Positions 1 to 6,772 of a DNA stretch of 20,047 nt are shown here, one piece after another. The stretch is from a virus. Below the pieces are notes generated by a model. The model was not told where the DNA came from. It ran no database searches and saw only the letters and a program-made list of their open reading frames with translations. Location: positions 1 to 20,047 of the IMG/VR virus record IMGVR_UViG_3300025732_003882; one strand, 5' to 3'. Made by a program: the position numbers and the translations under genes. Positions within the stretch are counted from its first letter, which is position 1, and every line of letters starts with the position of its first letter.

Positions 1-366
1 TATAGGAGAAATTCCTATAAATGTAGGTATAGTAGAAAAATTAGGGGCTGCTATCTCAATACGGCTGGGTATCTCTATTCTGCTCGGAATTGAGATAGGG
101 CTTATTGAAATAAAAGTGGGAATACTAACACTACTAGGACTAATTGTAATTCTTGTAGGAATTGTAATTGGACTTATCGATATAAGTGTTGGTATATTAA
201 GCGGAGGAACAATTTCAATAACAGAAGGAACAGAAATGTTTCCGATTGGAGATGCATCCAAGCAAGGAAAAACTATTGGGGGTATATTATATTTGTTCTC
301 AAGTTGAACAAATGGACTAATAGTGATTGGAGGTATAACAGGAGGTGGTGGTATAGGTATCTCAAT
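1..366 (-). repeat. Pro/Ile/Ser low-complexity protein repeat
   Basis: Residues 275-396 of the left-edge CDS are dominated by Pro, Ile, Ser and Thr. From residue 331 there is a degenerate alternation of short units such as I-S-I-S-P, I-T-I-P-T-R and I-E-I-P-S-R, about 10-11 residues per turn. At DNA level the units are imperfect (recurring AATTGTAATT-type words on the plus strand near 140-175). The array continues past the window edge. Such Pro-Ile repeats fit an extended beta-rich shaft or linker; this is inference. Confidence 0.7.
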
Positions 367-1188
367 AGTACCATCTCCGGTAATTTGTTGAGTTGGCTCA
401 GAGATGCTTTCTCTTTCAGTAGGTGTGATAGTTATCGAACAAAGAGAATTGCTCACTGTTAAGACGGGGTCTATATTTGCATTAATTGCGTAGACATGAG
501 TTCCTTCTAACAAGAAATTATTAGTAGTTCCATCTCCAAAATCCAAAATAAAATTTGTATCTAACGCAGGATTGTTGATTGCTATCTGATATTGAGCAGT
601 TATTCCTGTTATATTATTTTTATCAATTATGTTGAATACAAAATTAACATCCGCACAAGAATGATCATCGAAAATTATCGGAAGCTCAGATAAATTTCTT
701 ATTCTCCAATCTAGTGTTTCTTGATCTTCATTAAGATTGTAACCAATAAAGCTTTCAGTATTAATTATAGCGTCAGCTAATTGATTATGATGCTCTGCTA
801 TTACAAATCCTCTTACTTTTGTTCCACGTCTGTTAAATTTAGTTTGAGTGCCTCCTAAATTTCTCACACAACCTTTAAATTTTGTTACCAAATAATAACC
901 AGAAACATCACTATCCCCTGTGTCAGATGCACTATCTATAGGCTTATTATTTTCAAAAAATACACGAGATCTTTCCACAGAATTATAATAAAAAAGCTCT
1001 CCATCTATGCTAGCATAGCCGTTATCGGCCCAAACTTCATGAGTGAATATAGGTCTAACACTTATTTCTTCAGCCCAAGCAGGACAATCTTCAGACAAAA
1101 TAGATTCAGAGGTATTATATACTAAAAATAAAGTCTCATCAGAATCATATCTTTTAGGGTATAATGGTGATGGTGGTGGTTTGCTCAT
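1..1188 (-). CDS. PKD-type virion fibre/adhesin protein, 3' end outside window (partial)
   Basis: The minus frame from an ATG at 1188..1186 stays open to base 1 (396 codons, no stop), so the C-terminus lies beyond the left edge. The start is supported by a purine-rich GAGAGG Shine-Dalgarno at 1192..1197, 12 nt after the previous stop. The N-terminal ~150 residues match the module of the two preceding proteins and end in the helix with A-E-H-H-N at 131-135. A PKD-like Ig fold follows (about 170-256; F-G-D-G at 217-220 and H-V-Y at 231-233). From about residue 275 the protein becomes a Pro/Ile/Ser repeat. It is most likely a baseplate-attached fibre or adhesin; the exact role is inferred from position and domains only. 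An alternative is a structural decoration protein. Confidence 0.85.
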   Translation of the reverse strand, partial: MSKPPPSPLYPKRYDSDETLFLVYNTSESILSEDCPAWAEEISVRPIFTHEVWADNGYASIDGELFYYNSVERSRVFFENNKPIDSASDTGDSDVSGYYLVTKFKGCVRNLGGTQTKFNRRGTKVRGFVIAEHHNQLADAIINTESFIGYNLNEDQETLDWRIRNLSELPIIFDDHSCADVNFVFNIIDKNNITGITAQYQIAINNPALDTNFILDFGDGTTNNFLLEGTHVYAINANIDPVLTVSNSLCSITITPTERESISEPTQQITGDGTIEIPIPPPPVIPPITISPFVQLENKYNIPPIVFPCLDASPIGNISVPSVIEIVPPLNIPTLISISPITIPTRITISPSSVSIPTFISISPISIPSRIEIPSRIEIAAPNFSTIPTFIGISPI

Positions 1189-1190
1189 TT

Positions 1191-1197
1191 TCCTCTC
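1191..1197 (-). promoter_or_regulatory. Shine-Dalgarno for the left-edge CDS
   Basis: On the minus strand GAGAGGA lies just upstream of the ATG at 1188, inside the 12-nt gap after the stop of the preceding gene. It decides the start of a gene that lacks a stop inside this window. Confidence 0.6.
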
Positions 1198-1200
1198 TTA

Positions 1201-3486
1201 CTAGTAGCATTTAAATTGCCACTGATTTCCTGTTGGTCTTGATCCTATATATTTAAAGGTTAAATCTACATTATTAAACTTAATAAATGATTTTTCACTA
1301 TAATCGTAACTTAAATAAGCAACCTGGTCGTTGTCGCTAGTTGCCAACAATGATTGGTTGTGATTATCAAAATATTCTTTATTAACATCTTGTAAAAATC
1401 TAAATTCACTAGAATTTGTACCTGGACCTCCTGTAGCCCATACATCTGATGATGAATTATAAACAGATATAGAGCCTGTATTATTAAACATGAATATGCC
1501 ATCGGAAAGATTAACTAATTGTCCTTCAGATTTTACTGGGCCGCTCAAATCAGACATTTTCTTTATAGACAATATTTCATTAGAATTTGTACCAGAAGTT
1601 TTATAAAAAGGTCTAAATCTAAAATAATCTCCTTCGCCCTCACTCCTCAATATATATCCAGTTCCATCTCTCCATATGCTTCTTTGTGGAGTATAATATT
1701 CTTTTTCGTCATTATCCTGTGCATTTTTACAAGAAACTAGAACCTCTCCAACACGCCATGCTTCACAAACCGAATTTACCTTTAATTCATCAGCACCATT
1801 TAAATATTGATCTATCTTATATTCATTATAAGAAAGGTTATTTAAATTTATTTTTGTAATAAATTCATTTGTTAAAGAATTGCCAAGTGAATTTTTACCA
1901 AAACAAAAATAAAGTCCATAGTTGCTTGTAAAATCAACCCAATTCCACGGTCTACTTATATAACTAGAATTACTCGAGCCTAAGGAAACACTTTCTAAAG
2001 TTTGTTTGAACCCATTAAATTTTCTAAGATGTATTTTTTCAACTGCGGAGGAGTCTACACCGCTAGTTCTGCCACTAGCCCAATATATTAGTGATTCTCC
2101 CAAGTCACCAGAAGAAACATTACTTTTTTTGCAAAAACCATTATTTCTATTGAACTCTCTAAGTTTTCTACAGTTTTCATTATAGCTATAACTATCTAAA
2201 TTGCATTTGCTTCTAATAAAACTATCATCTATTTGAGGGATAGAGTAACTCGATAGTGTTTTGAAAGTTTCACTTATTAATCCAAACTCATAATTAGTTA
2301 TAGAATCTTTATTATTGTTGATGTTCCATAGCCATAAATTTGTTTTCTCTACAATATCGATTTGATTTTCAAAAACAGTTATTCTAAAATTGCCATATTT
2401 AGTGTCAACTCTTAATCCAACATCATAAATACCACCAACACTAAAACTGCACTTCGTGGAACTATTATTGAAGTGATTCAAATCATCAACAATGCTCCAA
2501 GTGTAACTTGAAACAGAGTCAGTTGAATCTTGAGACAAACCAGAATCAAAAACATCTATTTGTATTACATTATTAACACCACATCTTACAGATCCATTGT
2601 ACTCTATTTGATTAATTGAGTCTTGTATTATTATCTCTGCTTCAGATGGAGAAGTTCCTCTTACATTTATCATATTTTCAAAAACAACAAAATCACTACC
2701 ATACTCATTTTCTACTAATAATCCAACAGTATAACTTCCAGGAGAATTATAGATATAAGAAACTTCTTTTTCTTCTGTGGATAGTTTCTCGTATTTTAAA
2801 ACAGCATCATCTTGGGTGGCAGTTTTAGGCGAATATAAACCATTAACTTTTTCCAAATCAAAATACCAAGTATATTTATTTTTTTTACTTAAACCATCGG
2901 TACCTAAGCTAAAAGTATAATCATTAAATTTAATATTTGCTGGAGATGCTGAGACATTTTTACTTGAGGAAAACCAAGCCCTTGGACCCAAAACAATTTT
3001 TCTAAGATAGTTTATCCTTTCTTCCATGGTTCCTTGATAAGGTGATGTTCCTACTTTTCCTTTAATTCCTACAAACTTTTGAATATTTATCAAAGCATCT
3101 TTTAAACTATTGTGATGTTCTGCTATGACATTCTGACATACAGATGTGACACTTTTATATTTTTTTACATCATTGAAATTATCTAAAATTTCTACGCCAT
3201 CAAAATACCAAGGATTCACACTATCTAAAAGGTCATTTGTTGTTCTACTAGTGTATGTAAAGCTAATTGATCTGTTCTGGACATCATCACATTGATCTGT
3301 TAGTGTTATCACTCCGCCGCCTTGAGAAGCGTTTGGAAAAGAACTCATAACAGATTTACTACCTACAACATAAATTCTGGAATCACCAGGATTGTAGTCC
3401 TCTGCTAACTTTAGTCTCAAATAATCATGAACTAAATAAAGATTTTTATTATTATCGAAATTTTCTGGATAATTGCTAAGGCTCAT
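1201..3486 (-). CDS. PKD-domain virion fibre protein with propeller-like C-terminus
   Basis: This is a 761-aa protein, probably attached to the baseplate or exposed on the virion. Residues 1-140 form the shared N-terminal module (start Y-P-x-x-F-D, then a beta-rich stretch with G-V-I and S-R-T, then A-E-H-H-N-S-L-K-D at 122-130). Two PKD-like Ig folds follow: about 165-276 (W-Y-F-D, then P-G-S-Y-T-V-G-L) and about 297-379 (S-Y-T-W, then G-I-Y-D-V-G-L). The remaining ~380 residues hold recurring Gly/Trp beta motifs (W-A-S-G, F-N-N-T-G-S, W-A-T-G-G-P-G, S-D-N-D-Q-V-A-Y-L-S-Y-D), resembling kelch-like propeller blades, which is a tentative reading. The start codon overlaps the upstream stop (ATGA), implying coupled translation. 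Receptor binding is plausible but unproven. Confidence 0.85.
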   Translation of the reverse strand: MSLSNYPENFDNNKNLYLVHDYLRLKLAEDYNPGDSRIYVVGSKSVMSSFPNASQGGGVITLTDQCDDVQNRSISFTYTSRTTNDLLDSVNPWYFDGVEILDNFNDVKKYKSVTSVCQNVIAEHHNSLKDALINIQKFVGIKGKVGTSPYQGTMEERINYLRKIVLGPRAWFSSSKNVSASPANIKFNDYTFSLGTDGLSKKNKYTWYFDLEKVNGLYSPKTATQDDAVLKYEKLSTEEKEVSYIYNSPGSYTVGLLVENEYGSDFVVFENMINVRGTSPSEAEIIIQDSINQIEYNGSVRCGVNNVIQIDVFDSGLSQDSTDSVSSYTWSIVDDLNHFNNSSTKCSFSVGGIYDVGLRVDTKYGNFRITVFENQIDIVEKTNLWLWNINNNKDSITNYEFGLISETFKTLSSYSIPQIDDSFIRSKCNLDSYSYNENCRKLREFNRNNGFCKKSNVSSGDLGESLIYWASGRTSGVDSSAVEKIHLRKFNGFKQTLESVSLGSSNSSYISRPWNWVDFTSNYGLYFCFGKNSLGNSLTNEFITKINLNNLSYNEYKIDQYLNGADELKVNSVCEAWRVGEVLVSCKNAQDNDEKEYYTPQRSIWRDGTGYILRSEGEGDYFRFRPFYKTSGTNSNEILSIKKMSDLSGPVKSEGQLVNLSDGIFMFNNTGSISVYNSSSDVWATGGPGTNSSEFRFLQDVNKEYFDNHNQSLLATSDNDQVAYLSYDYSEKSFIKFNNVDLTFKYIGSRPTGNQWQFKCY

Positions 3487-4745
3487 TGAATTATAATTTC
3501 TTCCTTCAAAAACGATTTTTTAATAACTTGATTTTTAAATAAAACAAATATGCTTGGTGATATATTTTGTGAATCTAGATACATGAAATTTAATGAATGA
3601 GAATTAGGATCTGTCTCTGTATATTGGGTAATTTGTTGCTCTTGAAAAAAACCTATGGTGGGCGATGTTATAATTTGATCTAATTTTCTGACTTTTATAT
3701 CTGTATATATCTTTTGACCAATATTTGTATAATCGGCACTTATTATATTTTCTATAATATTTGATTGTGATTTTATAATGCACTTATAATCACTGGTTAT
3801 GCTCTCTGGTATTTTTTTGTTTATTCTAAATAATGTATAATCAGAATTGCTATTATTTATTGTGGCCTTATACATTTTTTTGACCAAATAACCAGAACCA
3901 TTAAAATTCCAAATTCTTTCTTTCACATCTCCATCTGTCTGGTCCACAAATTCAAACAAAGTAGGATTGTTCTTAGAATAGTTATTTCCAACTAATGGGG
4001 AAACATAAAAAAATGGAGTTTTTTCTTCATCAGAAACAACAATATAATTGCTTTTTGTTGATATGCCTTGCCCTCCCATAGAACCAACAACATTCAATTC
4101 AACAGTATATGTTCCTTCTTGATAATAAGTATGCACTGGATTTTTTTCAGAAGATGTGTTTCCATCTCCAAAATCCCAAAAATACTTAACAATTGGACCT
4201 GTGCTAAAACTTTGAAATGTTACAGTGAGAGGAGAGGTGCCTTTTAAAGGATATGCTCTAAAAATAGGCTTGGTGATTAAGAACCTATTCTCTTGTTCCT
4301 TCAATATACCATTTAATGAAGCAGAGTTTGGATTTTTAATTAAACCAAGATCTACTTCCATTTTTATTATTGCATCTTTTAGGCTATTATGATGTTCTGC
4401 ACTTACGGCATTAGAAACAGAACTATTTATATTCCATTGGCTTCTAGAGCTGCCTGCAAAGCCTCTAATAAGTCCTTTGAAGGTATTAGATGTTTTAGAA
4501 GAATAATAAATCAATTCTCCATTTTTTGAATCAAAATTATCAGATATCTTAATAACACCTTTATCTGGGAATTTTTCGGTGGACTCTACGACCATAACCA
4601 ATGCAGAATAAGTCATTGTTTGACGCAATTTAGTTAAAGCATTATTACTAACCTCATAAAGGGTTTCTTTGGTATCTATAGCTTCAGGAAAAACAGATAA
4701 ATCACCTGTCTGATAGCCGTCTTGTAGTGTGTGAATTTTAGCCAT
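3483..4745 (-). CDS. PKD-domain virion fibre protein
   Basis: This 420-aa protein has the clearest PKD domain in the window: about residues 162-238, with W-D-F-G-D-G at 190-195, H-T-Y at 205-207 and G-T-Y-T-V-E-L at 211-217. The N-terminal ~135 residues are the module shared with the next two genes: a G-E-L-I-Y-Y-S-S-K-T-S-N-T-F-K-G segment (76-91), typical of phage structural proteins, then S-A-E-H-H-N-S-L-K-D-A-I at 115-126. The C-terminal ~170 residues are beta-rich and unrecognised. It overlaps the upstream gene by 8 nt and the downstream gene by ATGA. PKD folds are common Ig-like spacers or carbohydrate-contact domains on phage virions; a fibre or decoration role here is inferred. Confidence 0.87.
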   Translation of the reverse strand: MAKIHTLQDGYQTGDLSVFPEAIDTKETLYEVSNNALTKLRQTMTYSALVMVVESTEKFPDKGVIKISDNFDSKNGELIYYSSKTSNTFKGLIRGFAGSSRSQWNINSSVSNAVSAEHHNSLKDAIIKMEVDLGLIKNPNSASLNGILKEQENRFLITKPIFRAYPLKGTSPLTVTFQSFSTGPIVKYFWDFGDGNTSSEKNPVHTYYQEGTYTVELNVVGSMGGQGISTKSNYIVVSDEEKTPFFYVSPLVGNNYSKNNPTLFEFVDQTDGDVKERIWNFNGSGYLVKKMYKATINNSNSDYTLFRINKKIPESITSDYKCIIKSQSNIIENIISADYTNIGQKIYTDIKVRKLDQIITSPTIGFFQEQQITQYTETDPNSHSLNFMYLDSQNISPSIFVLFKNQVIKKSFLKEEIIIQ

Positions 4746-5388
4746 TTTGCTTTATTTTTTTAATATTATCGGCCAATGAGTTTATTTTATTGACCATAAA
4801 CTGCTTAATTGGTATATCGTCGGGTAGTGCGAGCACAGTTTCGACCAACTCTGTATCAATATTACTATTTAGTATTAATTTTAAGTTTATTTTTTCTAAA
4901 AGCTTGGTTCCCCAGTAAGCTTTTTGTGAATCTACATCATCAAAATGCTTTAAAGGCTCTTTAGAATTTATAAAATTGAAGGTTTTAATGAAAAAATCAC
5001 ACTCTTCTTCAATATCTTTCTTTTTTTTCAATAATTCATTTAAAGACTTATCTATAGATAATATCTTTCTTTTTATTTTATTTTTTGTAATAGTAATACG
5101 TTTTTTATTAATCTCATCAATATTTTCTTCTTGCTTCTCTTTATTCTCAATTTCTAATATTTTTAAATTCTCTAATTCAATATCATCTTTAAATTCATCT
5201 ATTTGTATATCTATATTTTCAAGATTTTCTTTTCTTGATTGCAATTCTTTTAGACATTGCCACATTTTGGCTTGATTGGTTGGCTCTTTCCCAATTAAAA
5301 AATATTGAAGTTGAAAATAACTATGTCTATTAATTATTTCTAAATCTTTTGGAAACACTTCTTCTATTTGCTTTATCAATGCCGACAA
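4738..5388 (-). CDS. Coiled-coil structural protein, TTG start
   Basis: The 216-aa product is not confidently recognised. It has an N-terminal segment with F-L-I-G-K-E-P-T and M-W-Q-C-L-K-E-L (30-49), a highly charged Lys/Glu-rich coiled coil at about 50-130, and a C-terminal helical part with A-Y-W-G-T-K-L-L (157-164) and L-A-L-P-D-D-I-P (186-193). The start is TTG at 5388..5386, preceded by an ideal AAGGAG six bases away; the Shine-Dalgarno overlaps the stop of the upstream gene. No signal peptide or membrane segment is seen. Its place among fibre genes suggests a minor tail component, connector or fibre-assembly chaperone; none of these is shown by sequence. Confidence 0.8.
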   Translation of the reverse strand: MSALIKQIEEVFPKDLEIINRHSYFQLQYFLIGKEPTNQAKMWQCLKELQSRKENLENIDIQIDEFKDDIELENLKILEIENKEKQEENIDEINKKRITITKNKIKRKILSIDKSLNELLKKKKDIEEECDFFIKTFNFINSKEPLKHFDDVDSQKAYWGTKLLEKINLKLILNSNIDTELVETVLALPDDIPIKQFMVNKINSLADNIKKIKQNG

Positions 5389-5394
5389 TTTATT

Positions 5395-5400
5395 CTCCTT
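5395..5400 (-). promoter_or_regulatory. Shine-Dalgarno AAGGAG fixing a TTG start
   Basis: Minus-strand AAGGAG is followed by a 6-nt spacer and TTG at 5388. It overlaps the TAA stop (5399..5401) of the preceding gene and supports a non-ATG start with tight coupling. Confidence 0.7.
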
Positions 5401-6256
5401 AAATTAAAGTAATATCATAATCCACAGAAATAACATCAGATGAATTTAATGCAACTGATAAAGAAAAACTAGCTGTGTCATTCTGCTCGGTGAAGTATAT
5501 GCTTTTCCAAATAACAGAGCCAGTATAATGTGTTGGATAAAGAGGAAAATCTTTATTAGCACAATCATCTGAGCAACTTTGCAATCTTATTCCATTCACA
5601 AAAACTCTCAAAGAGTCTTTCTTGAAAGATGGTATTCCATTTATAGAATAATCCTTATAATTACTCGATATTGGTTCTACGCCATAATAATGCCGGTGAG
5701 CCACCTCTACAGGAAACTTGCTATTAAATCTTATAGAATTGTCATCGCCTAAAACACATTCTATGGTATCTGAGTTTTCTATTTTTACAATTCCATTATC
5801 AAAAATATGATCTTCAGAATCTTGTTTAACAGAAAGCTTGATATTATTGGCTTCGGATTCTATTCTAGATAACTTGTCTCTTTCTTCTTGAATACATCTA
5901 ATAAACTTAGTGCTCTTAGATACAGAATATCCAAGGCTCGCATAATATGCAATCTCTTCATCAGTAAGATCTTTTCTACCATCGGTATGGTTGGCTATGT
6001 TATGATTAGCTTCATCTATGGCAGCAAGCTTTAAATTACCCAGACGATCTAAAGATTGATTTAATCTTGTAGTAACTTCTCCAACATCGCCGGCTGCATC
6101 TTTTAATATCTTAGTATTTCTGTTTATTAAACCCATAAGCACTTTATCTCTTTGTGCTAAAGACTTTATGGGTTTATTATCAAAATCATAGTGATACGGA
6201 TCACTAGGTTTGTATAAGGGTACGCCGTCAATATCGTTTAAATTAGAGTCAGCCAT
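5399..6256 (-). CDS. Baseplate/tail-fibre structural protein
   Basis: The 285-aa protein opens with a motif common in phage fibre and baseplate proteins: Y-H-Y-D-F-D-N-K-P-I with A-Q-R-D (21-37), presumably a docking segment. Helical regions follow (about 38-90 and 95-145; the second carries L-T-D-E-E-I-A-Y-Y at 97-105). The C-terminal beta-rich domain contains L-R-V-F-V-N-G-I-R-L (216-225), typical of phage fibre beta-domains, and an H-R-H tripeptide at 187-189. An AAAGGTGA Shine-Dalgarno precedes the ATG, 9 nt after the upstream stop. Fibre or baseplate attachment is inferred from the motif and neighbours; no enzymatic motif is seen. Confidence 0.82.
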   Translation of the reverse strand: MADSNLNDIDGVPLYKPSDPYHYDFDNKPIKSLAQRDKVLMGLINRNTKILKDAAGDVGEVTTRLNQSLDRLGNLKLAAIDEANHNIANHTDGRKDLTDEEIAYYASLGYSVSKSTKFIRCIQEERDKLSRIESEANNIKLSVKQDSEDHIFDNGIVKIENSDTIECVLGDDNSIRFNSKFPVEVAHRHYYGVEPISSNYKDYSINGIPSFKKDSLRVFVNGIRLQSCSDDCANKDFPLYPTHYTGSVIWKSIYFTEQNDTASFSLSVALNSSDVISVDYDITLI

Positions 6257-6265
6257 TTTTCACCT

Positions 6266-6772
6266 TTAAATAAAGTTTATTCTCCAATTCCAAGTAATTT
6301 GTATTTGTTCTGTCTTTGTTAAACTAGGAAATGTGACCATACTATATAGTTCGTCGTTAGCCATTTGTAGAGCCATTTCACTTAAAATACTACCATTACC
6401 CTCTGAGTAAGACACTACAGATGTAAATATCACCTCAGTTCTAATTTTAGGATCAATTGAGGCAATAACAGGTTTGGTTAATAATTTTGTGCCATACAAA
6501 GAATATCTAGACTCAGCAACAGGCTTAGTATTATTGTTGCTATCAACTCCCCCATCTCCAAAAATCATTCTTGATATGTAATAAGAGTTTCTTTCACTTG
6601 GTCCACCTTCTGTTGCAGATAGTGATATTGTTGAATTTGCTAAAGTGGCGGCAAGTGCTTCCTTGCCTTTTTTTAATATGGTATTTTTTAATGTGTATTT
6701 TTTAATAGATTTTTCTAAAGAATTTTCTATTATAAAATCTACATATCCACAAACATTTTGGAAATCTTTCAT
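6266..6772 (-). CDS. Small virion structural protein, baseplate region
   Basis: The 168-aa protein starts at an ATGA overlap with the end of the gpI-like gene. An N-terminal helical part (about 1-48; K-K-G-K-E-A-L-A-A-T-L-A at 34-45) is followed by a beta-rich domain with M-I-F-G-D-G-G (69-75). The conserved-looking C-terminal segment holds S-E-M-A-L-Q-M-A-N (130-138), L-Y-S-M-V-T-F-P (141-148) and I-T-W-N-W-R (159-164). Proteins of this type occur next to baseplate and fibre genes in other large phages, but I cannot name a T4 counterpart. A fibre-base or baseplate-rim role is inferred. No Cys pairs, membrane segment or signal peptide suggest export. Confidence 0.8.
   Translation of the reverse strand: MKDFQNVCGYVDFIIENSLEKSIKKYTLKNTILKKGKEALAATLANSTISLSATEGGPSERNSYYISRMIFGDGGVDSNNNTKPVAESRYSLYGTKLLTKPVIASIDPKIRTEVIFTSVVSYSEGNGSILSEMALQMANDELYSMVTFPSLTKTEQIQITWNWRINFI

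Noticed and set aside
116-307. Plus-strand open frame over the Pro/Ile/Ser repeat
   Set aside because: It is antisense to a minus-strand CDS that is open for 396 codons; its Ile/Gly/Val-rich translation only mirrors the repeat, and no Shine-Dalgarno is evident.
1311-1502. Minus-strand alternate-frame open frame within the 761-aa gene
   Set aside because: Overlaps the real frame completely and has low-complexity composition typical of a shifted frame in AT-rich DNA.
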